Shown: positions 1 to 10,646, counted from the first letter of the stretch. The stretch: DNA of 64,000 nucleotides from Methylobacterium organophilum (GCF_022179465.1 NZ_BPQV01000007.1:211189-275188); one strand, 5' to 3'. Translations and numbers: made by a program. The notes: a model not told the origin generated them from the sequence alone.

Positions 1-1
1 G

Positions 2-529
2 GCGCGCAAGGTCCGCTTCATCCCGGAGGAGCCCCTGCGCAATGCCTGCGCTCCCCTGATGTCGGTGGCCGAGAACATCGGCTTCCGCGCTTTCGACCGC
101 CGGCAGGACGATCCCGCCCGGGCGCCGACCTTCTGGCTGGACCGGGGGGCCCTCACCAAGCGCGCCCACGAGCTGATCGGCCGCTTCGGCGTGAAGACCG
201 CCTCCGCGGCCGCGCCCATCGCCACCCTGTCGGGTGGCAACGTTCAGCGCGCGGTGCTCGCCCGGGAGCTGACCGACCCGGTCGACCTGCTGATCGTGGT
301 CAATCCCTGCTTCGGCCTCGACTTCGCCGCCGTGTCGGAGATCCGCAGCCGCATCATCGCCGCGCGCAACGAGGGCGCGGCCGTCCTGCTCATCAGCGAA
401 GATCTCGACGAGATCCTCGAGCTCTCGGACAGGGTGCTGGTGATGTCGGAAGGCCGGATCGTGCACGAGACGCCGGCCGCACAGGCCAACATCGCCGAGA
501 TCGGCCGCTTCATGGCCGGCCATCACTGA
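2..529 (+). CDS. ABC transporter ATPase, C-terminal part (sugar/nucleoside type)
   Basis: The open frame enters from the left edge, so only the last ~175 residues are present. It contains an ABC signature (LSGGN followed by VQRAVLARE) and a Walker B-like stretch (LLIVVNPCFGLD) in which the usual D-E pair is missing. That is typical of the second, degenerate ATPase half of RbsA/YufO-like tandem ATPases for sugar or nucleoside import. The protein would sit on the cytoplasmic face of an importer whose other genes lie outside the window. The family is fairly sure; the substrate cannot be told. Confidence 0.8.
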   Translation, partial: ARKVRFIPEEPLRNACAPLMSVAENIGFRAFDRRQDDPARAPTFWLDRGALTKRAHELIGRFGVKTASAAAPIATLSGGNVQRAVLARELTDPVDLLIVVNPCFGLDFAAVSEIRSRIIAARNEGAAVLLISEDLDEILELSDRVLVMSEGRIVHETPAAQANIAEIGRFMAGHH

Positions 530-544
530 GTTTGCGGAGAGGCC

Positions 545-754
545 TCAGTAGATCAGGCCGGCCCGCTTCAGTTCGCGCTCGACCTCGTCGCAGGCCGCAT
601 CCAGCGGGTCGTCGTTGCTGGCCAGCGGCGGCATGAGCGGCGTCATGGGGGCGAAATCGAAAAGTTCGGGGGGCGCATCGACGATGCGGGCGCCGCCAGT
701 CTCCGGCTCCGTATCCTGCCGCCGGGTGAGGCCGGGGAACAGCTTCGACAGCAT
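545..754 (-). CDS. small hypothetical protein, 69 aa
   Basis: A short acidic, proline-rich protein starting MLSKLFPGLTRR and ending in a charged helix (VERELKRAGLIY). The longer open frame reaches 889. The start at 754 is chosen because AGGAGG lies a few bases upstream and a -10-like element sits just before it. It converges on the ABC ATPase, with 15 bases between the stops. There is no signal peptide or membrane segment and I do not recognise the family. Confidence 0.55.
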   Translation of the reverse strand: MLSKLFPGLTRRQDTEPETGGARIVDAPPELFDFAPMTPLMPPLASNDDPLDAACDEVERELKRAGLIY

Positions 755-773
755 GCGCGCCTCCTGAGAGACA

Positions 774-799
774 AACCGGGCATTGGTTCTGCCGGTTCC
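774..799 (-). promoter_or_regulatory. weak candidate EcfG-type promoter of the 69-aa gene
   Basis: On the minus strand GGAAC is followed after 17 bases by GGTT. The alphaproteobacterial general-stress sigma factor EcfG prefers GGAAC-N16/17-CGTT, so one base of the -10 part differs. The site lies about 20 bases before the start codon of the small gene, which would leave a very short leader. A chance match is quite possible. Confidence 0.25.
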
Positions 800-1299
800 G
801 GCCCGGCATGGCCTGTCGAGCCGAGAGTCTGCCGCGCCCATCCTGTCCGCAGCGGCGCAGCGATTCAACCTCTGCGGGCATTTTCGCACCAGCGCTCCGC
901 GGGACGGGCAGCCGTGCCGGGCGGAGTGATCGCTTCATCGCAGCTTCGTGAAATACGGCCGCGGCAAGCTGTGCTATCGATCGATCATAGCGTTTCACAC
1001 CTGACCTCCGCCCCGCGGCCTCATTTCGGCTCGCGGGGTTTTTCTTTTGGCCGACCGGCTGCTCTACGGTCTCGCCCCAGAGACTGTCTGCCCCGCGAGG
1101 GCCGCCCCGGGCGCAAGTTTGGCCCTCACAGGCGTTTTCATCCAAGAAGATCGTTCCAAATCTTCGGAGCAATTTGGATTCATCGTTTATTGACCTGATC
1201 AAGCTCCCCGAACATCCTTGTATGCATGCGGCTCCATCGCGTGCGTTATCGGAACTCCGAGCCGGTGACGTGCAGGAGTGCGACCAGTGTTCAGGATCG
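800..1299. other. intergenic region with an orphan terminator
   Basis: No convincing gene is seen between the small minus-strand gene and the ABC ATPase starting at 1300. The stretch holds a dyad around GCTATCGATCGATCATAGC (about 974-992) and, just after it, a strong plus-strand terminator. The 125 bases before 1300 are less GC-rich than the genes and probably carry the promoter of the ABC cluster. No -35/-10 pair could be fixed. Confidence 0.4.
1011..1043 (+). terminator. rho-independent terminator without an assigned gene
   Basis: CCCCGCG and CGCGGGG form a perfect 7-bp stem around a 14-base loop, followed directly by TTTTTCTTTT. It terminates plus-strand transcription. The nearest plus-strand gene ends almost 500 bases upstream, so it may end a short non-coding transcript beginning near 890-960. 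Confidence 0.7.
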
Positions 1300-2046
1300 A
1301 TGGTCTCTTCCGAACCTCGCATCGCTCTCCAGGCCGTCGGCTTCCGCCACGGGGCGAGCCCCGTGCTCGGCCATGTCGACCTGTCCATCGCGGAAGGGGA
1401 GCGCGTCGGCATCCTCGGGCGCTCGGGGGTGGGCAAATCGACCCTGCTGCAGATCTTGGCGGGCCTTGAGGCCCCTTCTGCCGGCACCCTGCGGGTCGAT
1501 GGCGCGACCGTACGCGGGCCGGTTCCAGGCTGCACGGTCATGTTCCAGCGGCCCGCGCTGCTACCCTGGGCCAGCGTCCTCGACAACGTGCTGCTGCCCG
1601 CCCGCCTCTCCGGCCGGCTGGCCCGTGATGGGGCCAGTTGCGCGGCGGAAGCGCAGCGCCTGCTGGACGATCTCGGCCTCGCCGAGCGGGCGCAGGCCAA
1701 GCCTCACCAGCTCTCCGGGGGCCAACAGCAGCGGGCGGCGCTCGCCCGGGCGCTCGCGAGCGCGCCGCGTATGCTGCTCCTCGACGAGCCCTTCTCCGCC
1801 CTCGATCCCGAGATGCGCGCGAGCCTGCGGGCGGATGTGCTGCGTCTGTCCCGCGCCCGCGGCCTCACCCTCGTGATCGTCACCCACGACCTCGCCGACG
1901 TGGCGGCGCTCGCCGAACGCGCGGTGGTGCTCGGCGGCCGCCCGGCTCGGGTCACGGCGGACTTCTCCCTCGGTGCCGATGCGGAGGCCGAGTTGCGCCG
2001 ACGCTTTGGCTCCCCTCCCGACGCGACCGGCCGCCACGCTGCCTGA
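1300..2046 (+). CDS. NitT/TauT-family ABC transporter ATPase (SsuB/TauB-like)
   Basis: A 248-residue ATPase with Walker A (GRSGVGKST), Q-loop region (FQRPALLPW), signature (LSGGQQQR) and Walker B (LLLDEPFSALD) in canonical order. It should power import of a small anion such as a sulfonate or nitrate-like ligand together with the next two genes. The ATG at 1300 is chosen over the farther upstream ATG because homologues begin close to the first beta-strand. The binding-protein gene follows after 14 bases. Confidence 0.85.
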   Translation: MVSSEPRIALQAVGFRHGASPVLGHVDLSIAEGERVGILGRSGVGKSTLLQILAGLEAPSAGTLRVDGATVRGPVPGCTVMFQRPALLPWASVLDNVLLPARLSGRLARDGASCAAEAQRLLDDLGLAERAQAKPHQLSGGQQQRAALARALASAPRMLLLDEPFSALDPEMRASLRADVLRLSRARGLTLVIVTHDLADVAALAERAVVLGGRPARVTADFSLGADAEAELRRRFGSPPDATGRHAA

Positions 2047-2060
2047 CCCCGAGCCTCTCG

Positions 2061-3287
2061 ATGACCGCCCCCGACGACCTCTCCGCCCTGTGGACGCATG
2101 AATGGGCCCGCGCCGACTGGAGCCGGCGCGACACCCTCGATGCCCTCGCCCGCGGTGGTCTCGCTGCCCTCCTGGGCGGCGGTGGCCTCGCCCTCTCCGG
2201 CAAGGCAGCCCATGCGGCCGACGACGAGACCGTGCGCATCGGCTACCTGCCGATCACCGACGCCACCGCCCTGCTGGTGGCCCACGCCAAGGGTTACTTC
2301 GAGGAGGCGGGCCTCAAGGTCGCCGAGCCGACGCCGGTGCGCTCCTGGTCGGCCCTGGTCGAGGGCTTCGCGGCGGGCAAGTTCAACCTCGCCCACCTGC
2401 TCAAGCCCATCCCGGTCTGGATGCGCTACAATAACAAGTTCCCGGTCAAGATCCTGGCCTGGGCCCATACCAACGGGTCGGGCATCGTCGTCGGCGGCAA
2501 AAGCGGCATCGCCGACTTCAAGGGCCTCGCGGGAAAAAGCGTCGCGGTGCCCTACTGGTACTCGATGCACAATGTCGTGCTGCAATACGCCCTGCGGGAA
2601 TCCGGCGTGATCCCGGTGATCCGCGGCGAGGCCGGCCCGAACGAATGCGCCCTTCAGATCCTGGCACCGCCGGAGATGCCGGCGGCGCTGGCGGCGGGTA
2701 AGATCGACGGCTACATCGTCGCCGAGCCCTTCAACGCGCTGGGCGAGATCAAGGCTGGGGCGCGGATGCTGCGCTTCACAGGGGACATATGGAAGAACCA
2801 TCCCTGTTGCGTGGTCGTCGCCCATGAGCGGCAGGTGGCGGCGAACCCCGAATGGACGGGCAAGGCGGTCGACGCCATCGTGCGGGCCCAGGCCTATTGC
2901 GTGAAGAACCGCGAGGAAGTCGCCCGCCTGATCTCCAAGGAGGGCCGCGGCTACCTGCCGATGCCCGCCGAGGTGGTGGTGAAGGCGGTGACCGATTACG
3001 GGCCGGCCTACGAGCAGAACGGGGCGATCCGCCACCGTGACTGGGCCGCGCAGCGGATCGATTTCCAGCCCTGGCCGTATCCTTCCGCCACCAAGCTCAT
3101 CGTCGAGGCCATGGGCAAGACTGTGGTCGAGGGCGACGCCACCTTCCTGAACGGGCTCGACCCGGATTTCGTGGCCAAGGACCTCGTCGACGACCGCTTC
3201 GTCACCGCCTCCCTCAAGCGCTATCCCGAATGGCCGGGCGCGGCGGATGCGGCCGCGCTCACCCGCCAGGAAGTCCTGAGCCTGTGA
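2061..3287 (+). CDS. NitT/TauT-family ABC substrate-binding protein, Tat-type signal
   Basis: A 408-residue periplasmic binding protein. The N-terminus has a twin-arginine motif (WSRRDTL, residues ~20-26) followed by a hydrophobic stretch and AHA before the mature part, so export by the Tat route is likely. The mature protein opens with VRIGYLPITDATALLVAHAK, a typical NMT1/SsuA-like start. It should capture the ligand and deliver it to the permease. The permease start overlaps its stop by 4 bases. The ligand is not revealed by the sequence. Confidence 0.85.
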   Translation: MTAPDDLSALWTHEWARADWSRRDTLDALARGGLAALLGGGGLALSGKAAHAADDETVRIGYLPITDATALLVAHAKGYFEEAGLKVAEPTPVRSWSALVEGFAAGKFNLAHLLKPIPVWMRYNNKFPVKILAWAHTNGSGIVVGGKSGIADFKGLAGKSVAVPYWYSMHNVVLQYALRESGVIPVIRGEAGPNECALQILAPPEMPAALAAGKIDGYIVAEPFNALGEIKAGARMLRFTGDIWKNHPCCVVVAHERQVAANPEWTGKAVDAIVRAQAYCVKNREEVARLISKEGRGYLPMPAEVVVKAVTDYGPAYEQNGAIRHRDWAAQRIDFQPWPYPSATKLIVEAMGKTVVEGDATFLNGLDPDFVAKDLVDDRFVTASLKRYPEWPGAADAAALTRQEVLSL

Positions 3288-4123
3288 GCGGCGGCGCGAC
3301 CGATGCGGCGCTCGCCGTCGAGCCGGGGACCGCACCGGCCCGGCCGCGCCTCGCCCTCGACGGTCTCGTCGCCCGTCTGGCGCCGCTGGTGGGCTTGTTC
3401 GGCCTGCTCGGCCTCTGGTTCGCGGGCGGACTGATCCTGGAGAGCGTGCCGGCCTACTCCGCCTTCGCCGGCTTCGCACCGGGGCCGGCCCTCACATCCT
3501 TCGCGGAGCTGATCGCCTCCGGCGAGGCGTGGCGGGCGGCGGGGCCGAGTTTGGCGCGGATCGGGCAGGGGCTCGCCGTCGCCTTCCTGCTCGGCGCGCC
3601 GCTGGGGCTGCTCGTCGGCTCCTCGCCGCTGGCGGAGCGGATCCTGCAGCCGCCGTTCCAGCTCCTGCGCATGATCTCGCCGCTCGCCTGGATGCCGATC
3701 GCGGTGCTGACCTTCCCGAGTTGGGATGGGGCCATCGTCTTCCTGATCGCGGCGGCCGCGATCTGGCCGATCCTGTTCGCCACCGCGGCCGGGGTGAAGC
3801 GGGTCGACCCGGTCTGGCTCGCCATGGCGCGCAATCTCGGCGCGGGCCCGCTCGCAAGCCTGCGCCGGGTCGTGGTGCCGGCGGTGCTGCAGGACATCCT
3901 CACCGGCCTGCGCCTCGCTCTGGGCGTCGCCTGGATCGTGCTGGTGCCGGCCGAGTATCTCGGGGTCACCAGCGGGCTCGGCTACGCCATCAACGATGCC
4001 CGCGACACCCTCTCCTATGACCGCCTCGCCGCCCTCGTCCTTCTGATCGGACTGATCGGCTACGCCCTCGACAGCGCGCTGGGGCGGCTCGCCGCCCGCG
4101 CCCGCTGGATTCCCGCAACGTGA
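3284..4123 (+). CDS. NitT/TauT-family ABC transporter permease (SsuC/TauC-like)
   Basis: A 279-residue inner-membrane permease with about six hydrophobic segments. The coupling loop (around residues 180-200, LAMARNLGAGPLASLRRV) is the EAA-type contact to the ATPase. The GTG at 3284 overlaps the binding-protein stop (GTGA), pointing to translational coupling; a more distal in-frame ATG would lie inside the upstream gene. It completes a three-component importer. Confidence 0.85.
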   Translation: MSGGATDAALAVEPGTAPARPRLALDGLVARLAPLVGLFGLLGLWFAGGLILESVPAYSAFAGFAPGPALTSFAELIASGEAWRAAGPSLARIGQGLAVAFLLGAPLGLLVGSSPLAERILQPPFQLLRMISPLAWMPIAVLTFPSWDGAIVFLIAAAAIWPILFATAAGVKRVDPVWLAMARNLGAGPLASLRRVVVPAVLQDILTGLRLALGVAWIVLVPAEYLGVTSGLGYAINDARDTLSYDRLAALVLLIGLIGYALDSALGRLAARARWIPAT

Positions 4124-4134
4124 GGAAACGCTTC

Positions 4135-4692
4135 ATGACCGCCACGGCCGCCAACGAGATCGTCCAGACCTTCGAGAAGACTTTTGAGCCGATCGACCGT
4201 GACAGACTGCACGCCCTTTCCGAGAAAGGCCGCTCCGACCCCAGCGTCGTGAAGACCGTGCGGGCCAAGACCATCGCGGAAGGCCGTCGCTTCCGCCACC
4301 TCAACTACATCCGCAATCTCGAGCCCCATGTCGTGGACGAGCCTCCGGCGTTGCTCGGGGATGACACAGCTCCGAACCCGACCGAGGCCCTTCTCGCGGC
4401 CCTCGGCACCTGCGTGGCCGTCGGCATCCAGGCCAATGCAGTAGCCCGCGGCTGGACCGTGAAGGGCATCACGATCGAATCCGAGGGCGACATCAACATC
4501 ACCTCGGTCTGGGGCACGGGCGATCTCTCCGAGAAGCCGGTCGGCCTGACCACCGTGCGGCTGAAGGCGCATCTCGACATCGAGGGCGCGAGCGCGGCGG
4601 AGCTCGACGAACTCGTCACCCATGCGGCGCAATGGTCGCCGGTGCTCAATACCGTGAAGAACCCCGTCGACGTCACCCTGACCCGGGCCTGA
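4135..4692 (+). CDS. OsmC family protein with a single cysteine
   Basis: A 185-residue OsmC-fold protein. It has the central helix motif (ALGTCVAVGIQ) with the peroxidatic-type cysteine at residue 93. The second cysteine expected of OsmC/Ohr peroxidases is missing: that place reads AAQWSPVLNTV. Classical hydroperoxide reduction is therefore doubtful. The ATG at 4135 has GAGGAAA six bases upstream and lies 11 bases after the permease stop. Position in an importer operon suggests handling of the imported compound or protection during its oxidation, which is inference. Confidence 0.8.
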   Translation: MTATAANEIVQTFEKTFEPIDRDRLHALSEKGRSDPSVVKTVRAKTIAEGRRFRHLNYIRNLEPHVVDEPPALLGDDTAPNPTEALLAALGTCVAVGIQANAVARGWTVKGITIESEGDINITSVWGTGDLSEKPVGLTTVRLKAHLDIEGASAAELDELVTHAAQWSPVLNTVKNPVDVTLTRA

Positions 4693-4699
4693 CGCCGCC

Positions 4700-5776
4700 A
4701 TGGCCGCCAGCGCCCGCATCGAGACGGAAACCGCGCGCGCGATCGCGGACATCGTCCGCGACGACCTGCGCCCCCGCCTCGCCGCCATCGATGCCGGGAC
4801 ATACCCGGCGGAGGTGCTGCAGGCACTTGGCGCAGCCGGCGCCTTCGCCCACCACCTCGATGGCCGCACGGAGGGACTCGTCGGCGCCGTCGACGCGATG
4901 GCGGAGATCGGCACGGCCTGCCTCTCCACCGCCTTCTGCACCTGGTGCCAGGACGCCCTGGTCTGGTATCTCGCCAGCTCCGAGGAAGCCGGTCCCCGCC
5001 GCCACCTCGCCGCCCTCGCCGCAGGAGAAAGCCTCGGCGGCACCGGCCTCTCCAATCCGATGAAGGCGTTCGCCGGCATCGAGCCCCTGGCGCTGCAGGG
5101 CCAGCGCGAGGGCGGCGGCTACCGTGTGCATGGACGCCTGCCCTGGGTCTCGAATCTCGCCCCCGGGCACCGCTTCGCCGGCATCTTCGCCCTGCCGGAC
5201 GGGCGGCGGGTGATGGGGCTGTTCGAGTCCGGAACCGAGACGGTCGCGCTGTCGGCCAATGCCCGCTTCGTGGCCCTGGAGGGGACCGGCACCTATACGG
5301 TGCTGGTGCGGGACACCTTCCTCGCCGACGAGGATGTGATCTCCCACGATGTCGCGACCTTCGTGCCGCGCATCCGCAACGGCTTCGTACTGCTCCAGAC
5401 CGGGATGGGCCTCGGCCTCGCCCGGGGCGTGGCCGCGCTGATGCGCGCGGATGCCCGCGGTCGCCGGGACGCGGCCTTCCTGCCGCTCGGCCCCGAGGCG
5501 ATCGAGGCGCGGGCGGAGGCCCTGCGGGAACGCGTCGTCGCGGCCGCCCGCAACCACGGGGAGACGGACCGGGCGACCTTTCTGGACACCCTGCGCCTGC
5601 GCCTGGACGTGTCGTTCTTGGCGCTGGAGGCGGCGCAATCCGCCATGCTGCAATTCGGGGCCCGCGGCTACCTGGAGGGCGCGGAAACCTTCCGCCGCCT
5701 GCGCGAGGCGCAGTTCGTGGCGATCGTCACCCCGTCGGTGAAGCACATCACCACCGAACTGGCGCGGGAGGCCTGA
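4700..5776 (+). CDS. acyl-CoA dehydrogenase-like flavoprotein
   Basis: A 358-residue protein of the acyl-CoA dehydrogenase fold: N-terminal helical part, a middle beta region (GGYRVHGRLPWVSNLAPGHR, residues ~135-155) and a C-terminal helical bundle. Members of this fold include desulfurising flavin monooxygenases (SfnC/DszC type). With a NitT/TauT importer and OsmC gene immediately upstream, oxidation of an imported organosulfur compound is a reasonable guess. No residue here proves that over a true dehydrogenase. It is the last gene of the run. Confidence 0.7.
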   Translation: MAASARIETETARAIADIVRDDLRPRLAAIDAGTYPAEVLQALGAAGAFAHHLDGRTEGLVGAVDAMAEIGTACLSTAFCTWCQDALVWYLASSEEAGPRRHLAALAAGESLGGTGLSNPMKAFAGIEPLALQGQREGGGYRVHGRLPWVSNLAPGHRFAGIFALPDGRRVMGLFESGTETVALSANARFVALEGTGTYTVLVRDTFLADEDVISHDVATFVPRIRNGFVLLQTGMGLGLARGVAALMRADARGRRDAAFLPLGPEAIEARAEALRERVVAAARNHGETDRATFLDTLRLRLDVSFLALEAAQSAMLQFGARGYLEGAETFRRLREAQFVAIVTPSVKHITTELAREA

Positions 5777-5816
5777 CGCCGCCGCGCCGCAGCGTGGCGC
5801 GACGGCACAAGCCCGC

Positions 5817-6089
5817 TCAATGCAGGCGGAATTCCGCGCCCACGGCCCGGAGCTCCGCCGGCTTGATCAGGCGGCTGTGGCAGACCTTCACCGAATGCAG
5901 GGGCCCGTCGAGCGTCTTCTGCCAGAAGCTCAGGAAGCGTTTCAGTTCGGGGAAGTTCGGGAAGAGATCGAGCTCCTGCCAGACGAAGACCTGAAGCAGG
6001 TGCGGGTGGTCCGGCAGGTGGTAGAGGATCTCGGCCGTGGTGAGTCCGTATCCTTCGAGTCGGCGGCGGAAGCTGGTCGCAGTGGTCAC
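5817..6089 (-). CDS. usg: Usg-like family protein
   Basis: A 90-residue protein recognised by LTTAEILYHLPDHPHLLQVF, FPELKRFLSFW and GPLHSVKV, the signature segments of the small alphaproteobacterial Usg-like family. No enzymatic role is established. It lies downstream of groEL in the same direction, 154 bases away, but an intervening hairpin suggests separate transcription. Family assignment is confident. Confidence 0.85.
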   Translation of the reverse strand: MTTATSFRRRLEGYGLTTAEILYHLPDHPHLLQVFVWQELDLFPNFPELKRFLSFWQKTLDGPLHSVKVCHSRLIKPAELRAVGAEFRLH

Positions 6090-6200
6090 GGTGCACTCCG
6101 TTCACGCATCGCCGCGGCACCTCCGGTCGCCGCGACGTCGGTGATGCGCGGCAGGCCAGTGGCGGAGCGACGATCCAGGATTCCTCTTGCAAAGCTGGGG

Positions 6201-6228
6201 CCGCGGCCATCGCTCGGATGGCCCGCGG
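6201..6228 (-). terminator. hairpin after groEL, possible terminator
   Basis: CCGCGGGCCATC and GATGGCCGCGG pair (one bulge) around CGAGC, 16 bases after the groEL stop on the minus strand. There is no clear T-tract, so it is either a weak terminator or a 3'-protecting hairpin. Confidence 0.4.
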
Positions 6229-6243
6229 CCCGGCCCTCGTGGC

Positions 6244-8191
<1,948 letters not shown>

Positions 8192-8577
8192 CGCCGTGGC
8201 TCTCCCAAGTCCGTTGGTGTCGATCCGGTGGCCCCGAGGGGCCGATCCGAGGGCCTCAGCGTGGCCGCGACCGTTCTTTTAGTCAACTGGATTGTTCTTT
8301 TTAAAGAACGAAGCTCGAGAGGACGATTGCGCCATCCGGGCGGCGGTCCGGGAAGAAATCCTTCGCTCGATCGTCCGGGAGCGGTGCCGGCGATTCCCGC
8401 GCCTCGACGCACCGCCGCGCCGTTTGCGAGACCCGCCGCGGCGGCCGGCGAAGAGGTGGGCCGGATTAAAGCCGTGCGCCGAACGTGCCGGGGCGTGATT
8501 GTCTTGGCCCGGGCCGCCGAACGTTGATAGCGTCGTGCAGGAGTGGCCCGCTTCGAGGCCACAGGGAGGAAAACCGC
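8192..8577. other. divergent intergenic region, groES / OFA transporter
   Basis: 386 bases between the two divergent starts. The middle is AT-rich relative to the surroundings and carries repeated GTTCTTT elements (8273-8309). The plus-strand half ends with GGGAGGA, the ribosome site of the transporter gene. Nothing in it looks coding. Confidence 0.5.
8273..8309. promoter_or_regulatory. GTTCTTT repeats upstream of groES, possible operator
   Basis: GTTCTTT occurs at 8273-8279 and again at 8294-8300, 21 bases (two helical turns) apart. The second copy continues into its inverted partner, giving the perfect palindrome GTTCTTT-TT-AAAGAAC (8294-8309). The site lies about 100 bases before groES and could bind a dimeric regulator of the operon. 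No known regulator could be matched to it. Confidence 0.35.
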
Positions 8578-10242
8578 ATGAGTCTAGGCGTTGCCGACGG
8601 GGTCGGGCATCAGGCGTTCGCCCCGACATGGCTGTCACGGGAGCGCATCGTCGCCAAACCCGGCTTCAACCGATGGCTGGTGCCCCCCGCCGCCCTCGCG
8701 ATCCATCTCTGCATCGGCATGGCCTATGGCCTGTCCGTGTTCTGGCTGCCCCTGTCCCGAGCGCTCAGCGTCGGGCAGCCGGCGCCGGCGAGTTGCCCGG
8801 ACATGAGCGTGCTCACGGCGCTGTTCACCACCCGCTGCGACTGGCGCGTCAGCGACCTCGTCATCGTCTTCTCCATCGGCATCGTCGTGCTCGGCATCTC
8901 GGCGGCCCTGTTCGGCGGCTGGCTCGAACGGGCGGGCCCGCGCAAGGCGGGCGTGGTGGCCGCGCTCTGCTGGGGCGGCGGCTTCCTGATCGGCGCCCTC
9001 GGCGTCCACCTGCACCAGCTCTGGCTGATCTGGCTCGGCATGGGCCTGATCGGCGGCATCGGGCTGGGGCTCGGCTACATCTCCCCCGTCTCGACGCTGA
9101 TCAAATGGTTCCCCGACCGGCGCGGCATGGCGACCGGCATGGCGATCATGGGCTTCGGCGGCGGCGCGATGATCGGCTCGCCGCTGGCCGACACCCTGAT
9201 CAAGACCTTCCGCAGCCCGGAATCCGCCGGCGTCTGGCAGACCCTCGTCGTGATGAGCATCGGCTACCTGCTGTTCATGCTGGGCGGTGCCTTCGGCTAC
9301 CGCGTGCCGCCGGCCGGCTGGGCCCCGGAGGGCTGGACGCCGCCGGCCGCCAAGAACGCGATGATCGCCTCCGGCCACGTGCATCTGCGCGACGCGCACA
9401 AGACGCCGCAATTCTGGCTGCTCTGGCTGGTGCTCTGCCTCAACGTGTCGGCCGGCATCGGCGTGCTGGCCCTCGCCTCGCCCATGTTGCAGGAGATCTT
9501 CGGCGGCAAGCTGATCAACCTTCCCGAGGTCGGGTTCGGGCAGCTCGACGCCGGGCAGAAGACCCAGGTCGCGGCCATCGCCGCGGGCTTCGTCGGCCTC
9601 CTGTCCCTGTTCAACATCCTCGGCCGCTTCTTCTGGGCCTCGATGTCGGACAAGCTCGGCCGCAAGCTCACCTACGCGATCTTCTTCGGCCTCGGCGTCG
9701 CGCTCTACGCCGCCGCGCCCTGGGCCGCGGGGATCGGCTCGACGGCCCTGTTCGTGGGCTTCTTCTGCGTGATCCTGTCGATGTATGGCGGCGGCTTCGC
9801 CACCATCCCCGCCTATCTCGCCGATGTGTTCGGCACGCAGTTCGTCGGCGCCATCCACGGCCGCCTGCTCACCGCCTGGTCGACGGCGGGCGTGATCGGA
9901 CCGGTCGTCGTCACCGCGATCCGCCAGCATCAGGTCGATGCCGGCGTGACCGGCGTCGATCTCTACGCACGTACGATGTACGTGCTCGCGGTCTTCCTCG
10001 CCGTCGGCTTCGTCTGCAACCTCGCGGTGCGTCCCCTCGCCCGGCGCTGGTTCATGCCGGAGACCGAGGTCGCGGCGCTCGAGGCCAAGGGCAGGACGGG
10101 CGCTGCGACGCGAGGGGGCGCCCAGGGCATCGGCCGCGGCGGCGTCTCGGCCGGCGCGGCCCTGGCCTGGGCCATCGTCGGCATCCCGATCCTCTGGGGC
10201 ATCTGGATCACCCTATCCAAGGCGCTGATCCTGTTCCGCTGA
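8578..10242 (+). CDS. OFA-type MFS transporter (oxalate/formate antiporter family)
   Basis: A 554-residue protein with about twelve membrane segments and the MFS loop-like GLGLGYISPVSTLIKWFPDRRG (around residues 160-180), a hallmark of OxlT-like carriers. It is longer than most members through a loop with a cysteine pair near residues 75-95 and a C-terminal tail. The ATG at 8578 has GGGAGGA six bases upstream. Exchange of small mono- or dicarboxylates is likely, which would suit a C1/C2-metabolising bacterium. The exact substrate is unknown. Confidence 0.85.
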   Translation: MSLGVADGVGHQAFAPTWLSRERIVAKPGFNRWLVPPAALAIHLCIGMAYGLSVFWLPLSRALSVGQPAPASCPDMSVLTALFTTRCDWRVSDLVIVFSIGIVVLGISAALFGGWLERAGPRKAGVVAALCWGGGFLIGALGVHLHQLWLIWLGMGLIGGIGLGLGYISPVSTLIKWFPDRRGMATGMAIMGFGGGAMIGSPLADTLIKTFRSPESAGVWQTLVVMSIGYLLFMLGGAFGYRVPPAGWAPEGWTPPAAKNAMIASGHVHLRDAHKTPQFWLLWLVLCLNVSAGIGVLALASPMLQEIFGGKLINLPEVGFGQLDAGQKTQVAAIAAGFVGLLSLFNILGRFFWASMSDKLGRKLTYAIFFGLGVALYAAAPWAAGIGSTALFVGFFCVILSMYGGGFATIPAYLADVFGTQFVGAIHGRLLTAWSTAGVIGPVVVTAIRQHQVDAGVTGVDLYARTMYVLAVFLAVGFVCNLAVRPLARRWFMPETEVAALEAKGRTGAATRGGAQGIGRGGVSAGAALAWAIVGIPILWGIWITLSKALILFR

Positions 10243-10330
10243 GCGCGGGACTTAGCCCCTCCAAAGCTCGCGCCGCGCCGATGGCGGCGTAGCGCGGGCC
10301 CTGACCTCGCGGGATGTCCCGAAAGCGGCC

Positions 10331-10531
10331 TCAGAGAACGAGGGCCGTCAGGACCGTCGTGACCACGGCGGCCGCGATCGCCAGCGCCAAAGCCTGGAAG
10401 CTGCCAATGCTGCGCTCGCGGGCGGTGTCGGCGACGAGCGCGGGGGATGCTGCGTCGCGCGGCCGCAAGGCCGTCGTCACGCGCTCCTCGCGCACCGTCT
10501 CCACGAAGATCGATTGTATCACCACGGTCAT
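10331..10531 (-). CDS. 66-aa protein with a C-terminal membrane anchor
   Basis: A very small protein: a polar N-terminal part (residues 1-45) and one hydrophobic helix at the end (ALALAIAAAVVTTVLTALVL), so it is probably tail-anchored in the inner membrane. A purine-rich GGGAGAGAG precedes the ATG. A FixK/FNR-type box is centred 65 bases upstream of the start, at the distance expected for an activated promoter. No family recognised. Confidence 0.5.
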   Translation of the reverse strand: MTVVIQSIFVETVREERVTTALRPRDAASPALVADTARERSIGSFQALALAIAAAVVTTVLTALVL

Positions 10532-10589
10532 CGTTCTCTCTCCCGTCCATCCTGACGGGGGCATCCTGCCGGGTCGTCCGGGTGGCACC

Positions 10590-10603
10590 TTGATCCAGCG
10601 CAA
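10590..10603 (-). promoter_or_regulatory. FixK/FNR-type box for the 66-aa gene
   Basis: TTGATCCAGCGCAA matches the alphaproteobacterial FixK consensus TTG(A/C)-N6-(T/G)CAA at every fixed position. It is centred at 10596.5. With a class II arrangement (-41.5) transcription would begin near 10555, leaving a leader of about 24 bases. A matching site for the divergent gene lies 57 bases away. Confidence 0.6.
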
Positions 10604-10646
10604 GGGTCGGCGCCGCGAGTAAGCAGGGCCGCGCGCGGGGCCGGCC

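Noticed and set aside
8192-8310. CIRCE element before groES
   Set aside because: The TTAGCACTC-N9-GAGTGCTAA pattern is absent; only GTTCTTT repeats are seen.
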